Shown piece after piece: positions 1 to 12,011 of a stretch of DNA of 64,000 nucleotides. A model generated the notes under the pieces. That model did not search any database, was not told the origin of the DNA, and saw nothing but the letters and a program-made list of their open reading frames with translations. Within the stretch, counting starts at the first letter, position 1. The number at the start of each line of letters is the position of its first letter. A program made the translations under genes and the position numbers. Origin of the DNA: Bolinopsis microptera (lineage: Eukaryota > Ctenophora > Tentaculata > Lobata > Bolinopsidae); NCBI RefSeq assembly GCF_026151205.1, contig NC_087079.1, forward strand, positions 10,654,635-10,718,634, given 5' to 3'.

Positions 1-2159
1 CGACTATACAAATGTGCGAGCATTTCGTATCATCAGCCTTACTTCGACTCTACAGAAGATTATGGAGAAACTGATCATCTGGTACATTGAAGCCGACATT
101 GGACTCTCCAACCTCACTACAGACAACCAACATGGTTTCAAGAGAAACTTCTCTACCGACTCCGCCCTTCACAAGATTACCAACAAAATTGAATTTTCCC
201 TCTCAGCTGGAAATCAAGCCCTAGGACTCTTTTTGGACATTGAAGGAGCCTTCGACAACATCTCTTATGACGCCATCTACCATAACCTCAACAACTCGGG
301 AATTCCCACCACCTTATGCAACTGGATTTACTATATGGTTTCCCATAGAGTTATCACTCTCACCCTTAACGGTATCTCTATTTCTAGAACTATCAGCAGA
401 GGCTGCCCTCAAGGAGGAGTACTCTCGCCTTTTCTCTGGAACCTTACTCTTAACGACCTCCTCTCTAACCACAACCTAGACACATCATTCATTCAAGCCT
501 TCGCAGACGACCTCTCCATCATAGTAGGAGGAATAGACATTCCCACCATCAGAGCCATTTGTCAAAGATACCTCATTATCATTGATAAGTGGTGCACGAC
601 CATCGGCGTAAAACTTAGCTCTCTCAAGACCCAAGCTATCATGTTTACCAGGAAACGATTATGGACGCTTGATAAACCCCTATCTCTAAGAGGCATCAAC
701 ATTCACCTTGTAAATGAGGTCAAGTACCTTGGTATTACCCTTGACTCCAAACTCCTATGGAGACCCCACATTGATGCCACTTGTAATAAAGCTATCAGGA
801 ACCTATGCACACCATCAGATCTGCCTGTAGCAAAAAATGGGGACTTAAACCTTCCTACACACTCTGGATCTACGAACAAATCATCATCCCAGCTCTTTCT
901 CATGGATCAGTGGTCTGGAGCCATATACTGGACTCCAGAAAATGGGCTACTAACATGCTCAACCACGTACAAAGAACAGCTCTACTCCTGATCACAGGAG
1001 CCATCTCCTCCTCTCCGACCTGTTACTTAGAGGTCCTCACCCAAATCCCCCCTCTCGACCTCAGGATTCACTCCATTTCTCTTAAAACTTTCCTCAGGCT
1101 TAACATCACTTCGTCCGCCTCATACGGACTTAGAGACGGAAAGCTGACATCTCACTCGATACTCCTCAATGATCAGCTCAAGAAGATTCTCCCACCTCTT
1201 TCCCTTTTAGACATAGCACCAGCATCACTCAACCTGTCACAATCCTTCACAACGGATATTCTCGACCGCTCGGTTGCCCTAGTTCAGATCCCTCTCCTAC
1301 ATAAACCAGACACTCTAGTGGGATACACCGACGGCTCGGTAAAGAACAACCTCGCAGGAGCGGGGTTCGTCCTCTTTCTTAACTCATCGTCTATTACAGA
1401 ACATTTCCACCAACTCGGAAACACCACAACCATCTTCCAAGCAGAGTTACTGGCTTTACTCCACCTCTGTATCCACCTCTCCAAGAACTCTTACGAAGCT
1501 ACTGAGCTCCACATCTGTATCGACAGCAAAGCAGTTCTTCTTGCCTTATCGGGCACTATCACCCGATCCCACCTCATCCTAGACACTCTAGGAGCCCTCA
1601 ACGCACTTAGCAGGACGATATCCGTCACCCTCCACTGGGTACCGGCGCATAGTGGAATTATAGGCAATGATCTCGCAGATTCTCTGGCAAACAAAGGATC
1701 CGACTCTCCTCCCATTGGACCGCCTCCTTTTGCCCCTTACACTCACTCCTCTCTCTCTGATATTATAGACAGTTACTTTTCTCGACTTCACTATAAACGT
1801 TTATTACTCTTCAGATCCTCCACTGATTTTCACCAATCCAACATTATTAGTTTCTTTGACAGACACCTTGACGTTAAACGACATAATAGAGACAATACCA
1901 GAATTCTTACACATCTATTCACAGGATGCAGTTATCTCAGATATTTCCAAAACAAGATTGGCAACGAACCCAACAGCATATGCAAAAAGTGTGATGAAGA
2001 CAAGGAAACTACAGCACACTACCTCACAAGCTGTCCAGCATTCTCCATACACAGGAAATACTACCTTGGGAGGACACCTTCCATCAAACCTTCTCTATCA
2101 GTAACATAGTGGGGTTCGCTAGAGCTACCAAGTATCTAGATTTCTATGACCCCCCCTAG
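1..2159 (+). mobile_element. Decayed LINE (reverse transcriptase + RNase H), 5' end outside window
   Basis: The reading frame is already open at base 2 and encodes the palm of a non-LTR reverse transcriptase: the FRIISLTS block, LFLDIEGAFDNIS, RGCPQGGVLSPFLWN and the catalytic FADD. Near position 800 the frame shifts to one that runs to 2109 and carries an RNase H domain (YTDGSVKNN, then IDSKAVLLAL and WVPAHSGIIGNDLADSLAN), followed by a C-x2-C...H...C zinc-binding tail (CKKCDEDKETTAHYLTSCP). A second shift near 2065 is needed to reach the likely C-terminus (FARATKYLDFYDPP, stop at 2157-2159). RT plus RNase H in this order is typical of I/R1/LOA-group LINEs. Two frameshifts mean this copy is dead. 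The clade assignment is by motif only. Confidence 0.85.
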
Positions 2160-3889
2160 TCTCTTTCTCTTAGCCCTAGCTGACGTAATTGTCCCTCTAC
2201 CACAATCACCCTCCCCTCCCCAGATCGTGTTCAGACTTGCAGAAGGTCCTGCTACCCAGCCAGTTCTAAGGGCTCAATAGTCCACTGGACGGCTCTCGTA
2301 GCTTGACTTAATGCCTGTCTCTCTCTCTCCCCCCTCACCCCTCTTTTTCATCATTGCTGATTGTGGAAGGGACAACCACGTTACCTACTCAGTTTCCTCT
2401 TATTGCTCATGGACATGATTCAGGGACTTCCCCAGCCCTCTATATCTTTAACATGATACCTCCCAGGACCTTAGTATTCCATACCAGACATTTCTTAACT
2501 CCTCGTTACAGCAAGACTAATACAACACGGAGAAGAAAAGAAATAGAGACAAGAATACGACAGCCATGGACTCCTACAAAAGACTAACAGAAGGAACATC
2601 CCGGTTTGATCCTTCTGAACTATGCATCTTATATCGGTATAGTATTGGTATCTATTTATTACCTATTGTTATTTTTTATCCTTGCTAGTTAATCAGGTTT
2701 TTGGGTACCGGGCCATCCTGGTTACCCTGCTATGGGCCGTTCCCCTGGCTTATGCAGGTCTAGTTTACCCATATATATATTAACCAATTAGGCCACGATT
2801 TCATGTAGTGTATCGTAATATTTACATATAGATCTTCGCGCGTTCCTGCAACTTAAAGGTAGTAGCAGACTACCAGAAGTACTACTACCGGTAGTATTAG
2901 ATTCTTACATATTCCTGGGAATTTCAAGAATAACCAAGAATATTTTCTGGCGCGTTTTACTGCGCGTTTTTTGTCCCTGGAATCGACAAGAATTTAGCTA
3001 TATCTCATATATGTAATGCGCTCGATTCAAACGTCTTAAGAAATAAGAACCCCTGAGAGCGACTGATTTTAATTGAATTTAAATATTAACTAATTAACAA
3101 AAATCAGTCGGTGGCTGTGGAAATATTACGACACCTCGTTAACCCAATCAATGTCTGGAAGGCAGATCACCGTGAGACCCCGGATCTCATAGGACCAAGT
3201 GGTTAGCCACCGTGGTTTGTGTGGGATTAAGACCTACGAGTGCGTGAAGTGTTCAGTGAAGTTACACCAACTGTTACGCTGACTTTATTGATGGTGGAAC
3301 TTTGAAAGTGTACACTCTTGTGCTGTTAAGTGTTCCTTTAAAAAATAAAGTATTTGGTTATACATTGTGACTGTGAACAGGTTGATTTTGCATTGTACCA
3401 ATGTACCGTTACTGTAATGATGTTGTTGTAAGACTATGAGTTGTTGACTAGCTACAACCTCGCCGGAAACCCATTTATACTGAGGCTACTGAAGTTTGTA
3501 TATTTCCTTTTGTTTTTGTCAGCAAATTTTGTGATCCCCTATTAATAAATAATTAGCCCGTATAGTCTGGGACTCTGGAGTGCTGAGTGGTTACACTGTA
3601 CACGTGATTAATCAAACGTTACTGATTGGGTCACGTGATCAGTGATTTGATCTATGCGAGATCCATGATATTAGGGGGCCTAGTCTTCCGTTCATGATTG
3701 GTTGTCAAGTCAAGCAATTTTCAATCACATTTATATTTCTTAAATTTTAATGGTAAATTTTGCCGGATGTCAAGTCAAAAGTAATGTTAGGATTAGGAGG
3801 AAGTGTTACATTTCAAATTACGCGTATATTATGTCGTGTTCTTGCAACCGTCCGACCACACCAGAGTGGGTGTTTATTATTACCGTACG
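2160..3889. other. Non-coding stretch after the LINE
   Basis: The first 500-600 bases are pyrimidine-rich and probably the LINE 3' UTR; its exact end is not visible. The rest is AT-rich with no convincing gene. An 11-bp inverted pair (CGACTGATTTT and its complement) at 3060-3110 can form a hairpin, and two CACGTG motifs lie near 3601 and 3633. A 94-codon open frame at 3750-4034 has no recognisable domain and is not called. Confidence 0.5.
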
Positions 3890-4144
3890 AAATCTTTTAT
3901 TGAGCATCTATGATTATAAATGCAATCTAGGGACTCTGGGCGGAAGATGCATATTTGAAATTCCAACAGCATCTTGTACCCTTCATTGTGCTGATTCCCG
4001 GAAGCATTCTCTTTACGTTCTCATCATTCTGTAGAATGAGAAATCGTTCATTTAAAATTGGGTAATTATAGGCCTGTCAAGGATTGCAGCCCAATTAAGA
4101 CCTGATCAATTGCAGCTACTTGTGCCATATAAGGGATAACTGAG

Positions 4145-4221
4145 GTCACGTGACAGTCGGTCCTATCACGTGACCGCTAATCCTATCACGTGACCTTGAT
4201 TCGTAAATCCTCAGGCACGTG
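4145..4221. promoter_or_regulatory. Cluster of four CACGTG E-boxes (left arm)
   Basis: CACGTG occurs at 4147, 4167, 4187 and 4216, nearly evenly spaced at about 20 bp for the first three. The first copy sits in the 10-bp palindrome GTCACGTGAC, the form preferred by MiT/TFE and USF bHLH-ZIP factors in animals. Whether it is functional is unknown. Confidence 0.4.
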
Positions 4222-6437
4222 ATCACATTCGTAACGTGTCGTATGCCGACTAGGATATTTTGTGACGTCACCAGAGCTCAAGCTACTCGATCAGGCCTTA
4301 TATGGAATAATATAATTGTATCGCGTGTAATTGGATCCAATTATAGAAGCTGAGTGCTCAATTATGACAGCATCTGGTATCACTTTCTGAAACCTATCAG
4401 ACAGCTGGCCCAGAGAATCGAAAATATAAGGATTTTTTATTTCAATGAAAATCGAAGCGAAAACCTTGTAACCCTATGTTTTCGAGGACGCTGAACAAGA
4501 TTAAACTGGTTATAATTATCATACTCTCGTGTAAATTGCCTTAAAGCGTAATTGAAATTTTAATGATGCTATCAATTGTATTTGTAATACGATAAGCTGA
4601 GCGGCTTAACGGCTGGCATTCCTGGGCCGCGCTCATCCCAGCTTGTCATTCCGCCGCAGCTTTAATGTTTGTGAATATTACAGCTTGGGGTCCCCAGGTA
4701 ACGGCTCAACGGCTGGCACCGCTATCTTTGCCTAAGTCGTGTTATTAATACAAAAAATCTCATAGTATCGGGTAAATCACTTCAAAATGCACTTGAATTT
4801 CATCAATTTGATTAAGTTGTTATAAGTTGAATAGCTGGCGCATTTACAGTGCTACGTTTTCAATTATTCTACCACCACTTGGAATTAAAATCTATATTAT
4901 ATACATATTGCATTGTTAAATACATATAATCAAGATCGCTAAGTTCACTGTGTGAACGAAGTATGGCTTTTCTTCTTTGAAAACTTTTTGGCATTATAAC
5001 TATAAAAGTACTTCGGGTTTGCTTTTACTTTTGCTGCAGCCTGCTCTTCGCGATGCTGAAAAAATGCTCAGTTAAAATACTATCTAAAGATTTAATGTCT
5101 GATACAGTAATTTAATCAACAAGCCAGACAAGCCAGACACGGAGTCCAGGGTCAAAATTATTGATGTTCAACTAATTTTACAATAATAGATAGCTTTGAA
5201 CACATTATGACTTTTAAATTTGATTGGCTTTCCAGAACAATCAAATTCAATTCGACGATTTGTTCCAATCATTACTTCTTATCAAAATGTTTTGTCAAAA
5301 TGATTTCGATGGTCAACTAATTTCTGTATCTATTATTATCAGCATCTGTTATATCACGTTTATCTCACGGACAGGTTGTGCATGATCGTTCTTATTCCTT
5401 TTAGGAAATTTACCACCTTTTGTTAAAAATAACCTATGTAGTACCTAACCTTAACCCTAAAAAAGCCAACATTGTTCGTACAGCACGTATTGGCTTGCCC
5501 ATGGTCACGTGATATCGATCCTGCATTCTGATTCGCTCTAGGGCTGCATGTCTATAACCCACACACACACCAGTAAGTCAGTGACTTCTTATATTATATT
5601 ATTAGTCTGGTCTGATATTGTAACCCATTAGTGAAAGTTATTTCTTCTGACCTCTTATTCTGTTCTTTTTCTCTCGTCTTTTTAAACCAATTTGATGAGG
5701 ATCAAAGAATCAACGAATTTTTGCATGCCTGTTTTAATTTCAGCTGGTATTGTCTCGAAGCCCATAGCCATTTCTATAAAAAATGCCACCATTGCATTTC
5801 TGATAAGTCTAGATTTTGTAATTGTATCCAAGTACAACAGTCCTCGACATCTCACTTCGTGCCCCAATATACCTTTAAAACAGGATCTACAGGATGAACC
5901 ACATAAAATTTGACTTTTAAAAAAATATCATCACCCGCCACATTAGCAAAATTTAACAAAATTTTGAAAATTTTGCTGTCTACTTTTGTCCGCTAATGTC
6001 CTGCCCTTTTTGGATCCCCCCCCCCCCCCCCCCCCTTATAATAACATCTATGACATTCAAGTGCATTTTAAAGCAATTTGCCCTTGAGTATGATAATTAT
6101 AACCAGTTTTATCGTGTTCAGCGTCCTCGAAAACATAAAGTCTCATGATTTTTGCTTCGATATTCATTAACAAAAAATCCTTCTATTTTCAAATCTCTGG
6201 CCCAGCTGCCTGCTGAGTTTCAGAAGGTGATACCTGATCAATATGCACTACAATGATTGCGCAGCTCCTATAATTGGATCCAATTACACGCGATCCAATA
6301 TATTATTCCATATAAGGTCTGATCAAGTAGCTTGACGTCACAAAATATCCTAGTCGGCATACGACACGTTACGAATGTGATCGCGTGCCCGAGGGTTTAC
6401 GAATCAAGGTAACGTGATAGGATTAGCGGTCACGACT

Positions 6438-6465
6438 CACGTGATAGGACCGAATGTCACGTGAC
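6438..6465. promoter_or_regulatory. Two CACGTG E-boxes upstream of NOS (right arm)
   Basis: CACGTG at 6438 and GTCACGTGAC at 6456-6465 are the inverted counterparts of the left-arm cluster; two of the four left-arm motifs are degraded here. They lie about 435-460 bp before the NOS start codon. A TATAAA at 6796-6801, about 100 bp before the ATG, is a possible core promoter element. Confidence 0.35.
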
Positions 6466-6899
6466 CTCAGTTATCCCCTATATGGCACAAGTAGCTGTTA
6501 TTGATCAGCTCTTAATTGGGCTGCAATCCTTGATAGGCCTATAATTACCCAATTTTAAATGAACGATATCTCATTCTACAGTATGATGAGGGCGTAAAGA
6601 GAATGCTTCCCGGAATCAGCATAATAAAGGGAACAAGATGCTGTTGGAATTTTAATTATTCATCTTCCACCCGTAGTCCCTAATGCAATCATGCAGCTCA
6701 TTTTTAGTTTTTGAAGTGAAAACGGACACCTAACCATTCCCTTCTGCTTCGCCTCGGAAACCAAGTCAGCACACTTTTGAATGACTTGTAATCTGTATAA
6801 AGTTTCAGAGCAATTACAATAATATAATGTTATGTAAGTTATCAGTTCGATCTTTATAGCAGGATTTAAAACGTTAATCTTAGCAGGAAAGACCACAAG

Positions 6900-8939
6900 A
6901 TGACGGTCAAAAAGCAAGTAGAACTTAACGACTACGGATATCCTGCTTCAATACCGTTGACTGATACACTAAACAAAGAAAGTCGGGACCAGTCTGGTGC
7001 CTGGGCACCCTGCCAAGGTTCAAAGATGCTCACTAGCGGGAAGGGTCCTCTCTCTGAAGAAGAAGCCATCATCCAAATGAAAAAGTTCTTCGATACCTAC
7101 TACGCAGACGTGGAGAATTCCAAACCTACTTTAGCAAAAGATGAAAGAGTAGCTGAAGCATTAAGTACGATGGAAGCCACTGGAGATTACGAGCACACCT
7201 TTGATGAGCTCAGTTGGGCTGCTAAAACTGCTTGGAGAAACGCACCACGCTGTGTCGGGCGTAACATCTGGAAAACCTTGACAGTGGTTGACGAGAGAAA
7301 CGCACTATCGTGCCCGGATATCTTCGATGCTATCTGCAAAAATCTGAGGGTGGCTTTTAACGGTGGTCAGATAAACCCATCTGCCATTGTATTCCGTCAA
7401 CGATACATGAAAGACAAAGATACACCGGGAATAAGAGTTTGGAATGGCGTTCTGCTTGCTTTTGCAGGCTTTGTGAAGGAAAATGGAGATATTATAGGCG
7501 ACCCTAAGAACGTCTATCTAGCTAACCTTGCCAAAAGTTTGGGCTGGAAGCCTAAAAGAGGTCCGTTTGAGTTGCTTCCCATCATGATATCAGATGCCAA
7601 TCAAAATACGGAGGTATTCGAGCTACCGAATGACATCAAAGGGTACATGGTCGATATCACTCATCCAAAAGAGCCAGAAATTACTAAGCTGGGTCTACGA
7701 TGGTATGCAATACCTTCAGTCAGCTCAATGATGCTGGAGGCGGGAGGTATCCAATATACCTGCTCACAAATCGCAGGTTTCTTCCAGGACACTGAGATTT
7801 CTGTGATGAATCTGCTGGCTGAGTCTAGATACCATCTAATGGAACCTATTGGGAGGGCATTAAAGTTGGATGTCTCCATGAACTCTACCTATTGGAAATG
7901 CACAGTGGCTACGGAATTGACAAGGGCAGTTTACCACAGCTTCAAGCTTGCTCGCGTCTCTATGATTGATCACTTGACACTAGCAGACAACTTCAACTCG
8001 TTTATGAAAGAAGAAGTGAGGACAAGAGGAGGGTGTCCCACAGATTGGCTCTGGGTGGTCCCACCCATGTCAGGTGGTCTAGTGCCCACCTTTCATCACG
8101 AATACTTGCGGTATGCCCTATCACCATCATATGAGTACCAAGCAGGTCCGGAGATGTTCTTCAGGAAACGTCGGAACAAATTTTCTTTTCGTGCGGTGGT
8201 TAGAACGTCCATGTACTTCCTTGAAATGATGAGCAAACGTCTCAAAGAGAGAAAACGAGTTGCAATGGTGTATGCCACAGAAGGGGGCACTGCTTTAACT
8301 TATGCTAGGGCCGCTGAGTCACTTTTTGTTAAGGCATTCAATGTGTCTATCGTTCCGGTCACTGCAATCACCAATAAGGAGGGTCTTCAAAAGTGCATCG
8401 ATTGCTCTGATATCGTCATAATCATTGCCTCTCCGTTTGGAGCTGGGGGAGCCCCTTCAATCGCTGAGGAATTTCACAGAAACCTTCTCAACAAAGTTTA
8501 TCGTTTTGATGGCATAAAATACGCTGTGTTTGGGCTGGGATCTTCTCAATACATAGAGACGTTCGCAAATTTTGGAAAACTTCTAGATAGAGAAATCGAA
8601 ACAGAAGGAGGAACACGAATCACTGATGCTGGTTTTGGTGATGATCAAGCGAACCAAAAGCTAGCATTCGATGATTGGATTAAAGCACTGTATGTCAAAT
8701 GCTGCAATGATTATCTGCCAATGGGTGGAAAGTCACAAGGTACTGCTGTCGAAGGAGTGACCGCTAAGAAAGTTTACAGATGGAGATACAGCAACAAGAG
8801 GAGCCTGAACCAGTGTTTCCAAGAGATGATAGATTCTCATGAAAAGATTTTCGAGTTCACATTAAAGGAAAAAATAAATCTGTCTCCTGAGGGGGCACCA
8901 GAAAAATACTACTTATGGTGGTTATGCCAGGATATGTAA
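6900..8939 (+). CDS. NOS: Nitric oxide synthase, oxygenase + FMN domains (5' part of an interrupted gene)
   Basis: NOS converts L-arginine to citrulline and NO using heme, tetrahydrobiopterin, FMN, FAD and NADPH. The 679-codon frame holds the oxygenase domain (about residues 35-415) with the proximal heme cysteine in AWRNAPRCVGR (C118), the substrate-binding glutamate in DTEIS (E299) and the pterin/dimer segment TDWLWVVPPMSG (381-392). A basic calmodulin-binding-like helix follows (about 423-452), then a flavodoxin domain (YATEGGTA at 458; YAVFGLGSSQ at 541). The ATG at 6900 is preceded by an in-frame TAA at 6867. The frame has no introns. Codons after 8915 (WWLCQDM, then stop) come from an inserted LINE, so the product would lack the FAD/NADPH reductase. 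Only one cysteine of the usual CxxxxC zinc motif is present (C38). The flavodoxin lacks the long autoinhibitory insert of neuronal and endothelial NOS. Confidence 0.9.
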   Translation: MTVKKQVELNDYGYPASIPLTDTLNKESRDQSGAWAPCQGSKMLTSGKGPLSEEEAIIQMKKFFDTYYADVENSKPTLAKDERVAEALSTMEATGDYEHTFDELSWAAKTAWRNAPRCVGRNIWKTLTVVDERNALSCPDIFDAICKNLRVAFNGGQINPSAIVFRQRYMKDKDTPGIRVWNGVLLAFAGFVKENGDIIGDPKNVYLANLAKSLGWKPKRGPFELLPIMISDANQNTEVFELPNDIKGYMVDITHPKEPEITKLGLRWYAIPSVSSMMLEAGGIQYTCSQIAGFFQDTEISVMNLLAESRYHLMEPIGRALKLDVSMNSTYWKCTVATELTRAVYHSFKLARVSMIDHLTLADNFNSFMKEEVRTRGGCPTDWLWVVPPMSGGLVPTFHHEYLRYALSPSYEYQAGPEMFFRKRRNKFSFRAVVRTSMYFLEMMSKRLKERKRVAMVYATEGGTALTYARAAESLFVKAFNVSIVPVTAITNKEGLQKCIDCSDIVIIIASPFGAGGAPSIAEEFHRNLLNKVYRFDGIKYAVFGLGSSQYIETFANFGKLLDREIETEGGTRITDAGFGDDQANQKLAFDDWIKALYVKCCNDYLPMGGKSQGTAVEGVTAKKVYRWRYSNKRSLNQCFQEMIDSHEKIFEFTLKEKINLSPEGAPEKYYLWWLCQDM

Positions 8940-11900
8940 ATTACTTTTACAAAGACGGCAAATTGCCAGCTCACACCAGAGAAGCATTCTGCAAATTTGA
9001 GATTTTGACAATACACGGCATCATCGTAAAGAATGCGCTTACATTAATGCACCGCATGAAGCACTTTCCTAACACAGTACCTGTATCAATTAGAAACTTG
9101 TTTCCAGATAACATACCCACGCATGGTTCAAATCATGAGAACAGTAGCGAATGGCTAGATACGTACAATAACCGATGTTTCAAAGCATCCATCTTTTTTA
9201 AAGGACCTTTACTAGCTCTAACAGACACCAACAAGAACATCACGTCCCTACCTAGCTTATTTTCAATAAATATTTACAAATCGAACGCAAAACGCGTGCT
9301 TCTTGAGCAACAGTCAACACTAGCTAATTCAGAGGACAGCTGGCCAGCATTTCTGCTACACAACGTACCTGGTTTGAGGAAGTCCAATAGATGAGGGATG
9401 ATTGAGTAATACAGCGACCAATAATCGCTAAATCATGACATCATATCATAACATAACATAACATAGGACGACAGCAAACACACAATAAACGAGCAGTAAT
9501 AAACAACGTTCGCTTAATGGACTGACATATTTCAGCATATTTTTCACTGCCAAAGCGCTGATAACAGCAAGCCTTACCCCACTCCGCGCGGCTTTTTAAT
9601 GCACAAAATCTTAAAGGACCAGTTAACTGAAAAATGTGTAGTCTCCAATTTGGCTAAGATTTAAATCAGCTGTGACAAACTGGTAAAGAATCGTATCGCC
9701 GAAAGAACCAACTCTCTAGCGTACGTGTAACGCGTGTTATTGCAATAATAAGCTGTGGCCTCGTGACGTCATAAAGTCCCTCAGTGCGCGCTTGCATAGC
9801 GTAATTTACATTACAAATGTTTATCATCGTCAATAAAACACGTGTAACTCACTCAAATTTTAGAATTATGACTATTACCCTAGTTCTCCAAAATCCTTAT
9901 AGTTTTGGCTATCATCCTAACTAAAGGAATAGCTGATTGGATGTACAGTGCTCACGTCATGATTTTAAACAGTGATATAGGTTCTTGAACAGTGGCGGGT
10001 GAATGTACGGTTAGAAAGTTTCTGCTATTACAACTTATGTCATATGTGATAATTGTGGATTGTTTTCATTGCTTAATTACACAAGCAGGGAGACTGTACC
10101 GATTATTTTTCCCCAGTCCATGAAACTCTAACGAATTTAGAAAGGATACAGATAAGTAAGAGTTTGTTCAATTCCGAGAGCAATTATATTTATAGCATAG
10201 CGAAATTTCTAACTTTAATCTGCAAGTGTCTGCCAGTACAGGAGACAAGAAGTCTGGCTACTTTACGGCCGTTCCTCTGGGACCATTAGTAGAAGTAGCT
10301 TCTATCAGAACAGTGCCGTGGGAACAGAATTCCCGCCAAAATACCCGGTCTACCAAATAGTAAAATTACTGATTGGAGGTGTGTACGGTGTGAGGTGTGT
10401 TTTGAATTAGACTTCCGGCTTACCTAGTTGTTATCCTTATTGCATTATCATCGGTGCATAACATAAATAAACTACTGGTAAGTTTAAATAGTAAATACCA
10501 AGTGCAAACGTGTTCAGTCGATCGACCCACTGAACAACTATAGAATTTCCAAGACCCTATTATTCTCTGGCCATATATTACGGCACGATCGATTGTTAGA
10601 TGGCTAAATGACCAACGTTAATCTATACAATTCTAAAACTATGAGCTAGCACTTTAATCTAAAAATACCTTTTTTATATTACTCCTGATTTTTACATTTC
10701 ACGTAAAACATTGTCGCCAGAGGTTGATCATGGACACTAACAGCTTAATTTGAGATAAATGACTTATGAGTTTCTCTAAAGTTAACTCTAAAGTAGTGTA
10801 GTCCAGTCATTTATGGACATTTATGGAAATGAACCTGCAAATGTTCTAATACTCACGAAACTTTGCACAGACCTTCCCGAAGTTATGATTAAACGATTTT
10901 CGTTTGGAGACATTTTTTGACCGTGGAGAAAACCCAGGAGGGCCACGCCCATATTGACCCAATAACGTAACCGACCCCTTGCTTCTGAAGGTCGTAGAGA
11001 CTTCAAAATAGGCTTGAACGAAGCCGCATATGCATGTTTATATAGGAGTTATTGAGCAACACATGGCCTAAAATCATTACTTTTCGATAAATTCGCCAAA
11101 AACCATTTTGGGCGTGGTGCTAAGCCCATTTTCGATATGATCGTGATGGAGTCTTCAGACAGGATGCAAAAGAACCGCAATTAGCATATTAATATATGAC
11201 TTACGAACAAACATATGCCTTAAAGTGCTTACTTTTTCAGTTATTGGCGAAAAACTGATTTTCGGTTCCAGAAATCATGAAAAACTATGGGTATCTGGTT
11301 AATTGGGCTATGAAGGCCCTAAAGGTTTTTGAATGTGTGCAAATTGTGCAGAATGGCCATGTTTATATACAACTTATGAAGCAACATGTACCCTAAATTA
11401 CTTACTTTTCGAGTTATTCGGGGGAAAAGATTGTATTATGTCCATTTTTTACCTGTAAAATACAGTCTCACGAGCTACTCTGCGCGCAAGAGGGACTTTA
11501 TGACGTCATCGCCAAAATAATACAAACGCTATTTACACGCGTTAGAGAGCAGTTAGAGATTTAGGAATTTCGACTCGTTGCTTAGTTTGCTATTTGTCAC
11601 AATCTGTCAAAATATGAGGATAACTTTTTTTTCAGTTAACTGGTCCTTTAAAGATAATTCTCGCGATAAAATTTTCATCGTCACGCTTGAAAATTTCTAG
11701 AAATTAGAATAGCCGTATATTATAACAAACTATAGCAAGCAGAATTAAGAAATAAAAAGTTCTGGGACTTAAGTGGTACAAATAAAATGAAAGGCATGCT
11801 AATCATGCTCACGTACTGTAATGTGTCGAGAGTTTTTTTTTTTTTTAAAGTTTTACCATTTGACAAAATAATTGATCTTTTTAGTGTGAGTGTGATTTCA

Positions 11901-12011
11901 ACTTTGAGTTTGAAAATATTTTGAAACGACTTTCGATATTATTGATTATTATATTTAATAAACTGTCTCAAAGCCCTTAGAGGTGGCTCTATACGGGTCT
12001 TTACAACAACA
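8916..12011 (+). mobile_element. 5'-truncated LINE inserted in NOS, with a nested TTAA element
   Basis: The insertion is bounded by the 5-bp duplication ACTTA at 8911-8915 and 12012-12016. Removing 8916-12011 plus one ACTTA restores an unbroken NOS frame. At its left end an open frame to 9394 reads GYVNYFYKDGKLPAHTREAF, HGIIVKNALTLMH, FFKGPLL and NVPGLRKSNR, which I recall as the C-terminal region of LINE proteins in cnidarian and sponge genomes (not checked). The 3' end finishes in a short AAC repeat (12003-12011), as expected of a LINE tail. A 2 kb TTAA-flanked element at 9615-11647 lies in the LINE 3' UTR, so the LINE part itself is about 1.06 kb. Confidence 0.75.
9615..11647. mobile_element. 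TTAA-flanked element with terminal inverted repeats, nested in the LINE
   Basis: TTAA at 9611-9614 and 11648-11651 flank identical inverted termini (AGGACCAGTTAACTGAAAAA and complement). Beyond the first 20 bp the arms are similar but diverged over about 180 bp, sharing TGACGTCATAAAGTCCCTC. The interior contains three degenerate copies of a roughly 170-bp segment (near 11030, 11190 and 11360) and no transposase. TTAA target duplications are characteristic of the piggyBac superfamily; this would be a non-autonomous member. Confidence 0.65.

Larger units (their letters stand above)
3890..6710. repeat. Large inverted repeat (foldback), arms about 0.67 kb around a 1.4 kb spacer
   Basis: The left arm (about 3890-4570) reappears inverted at about 6040-6710. 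Matching blocks include AATTGGGTAATTATAGGCCT, the GACTAGGATATTTTGTGACG segment, TTTTCGAGGACGCTGAAC and ACTGGTTATAATTATCATAC, with small indels between arms. The spacer has no recognised gene; short frames at 5631-5913 on both strands are unassigned. A run of 20 C residues lies at 6016-6035, at the inner edge of the right arm. It could be a foldback or MITE-type element or a local inverted duplication. No target duplication could be defined at the outer ends. Confidence 0.8.

Noticed and set aside
5448..5462. Telomere-like CCTTAACCCTAA
   Set aside because: A single copy only; no array.
5631..5913. Overlapping 60-88 codon frames on both strands in the foldback spacer
   Set aside because: No recognisable domain and no way to choose a strand; not supported as a gene.
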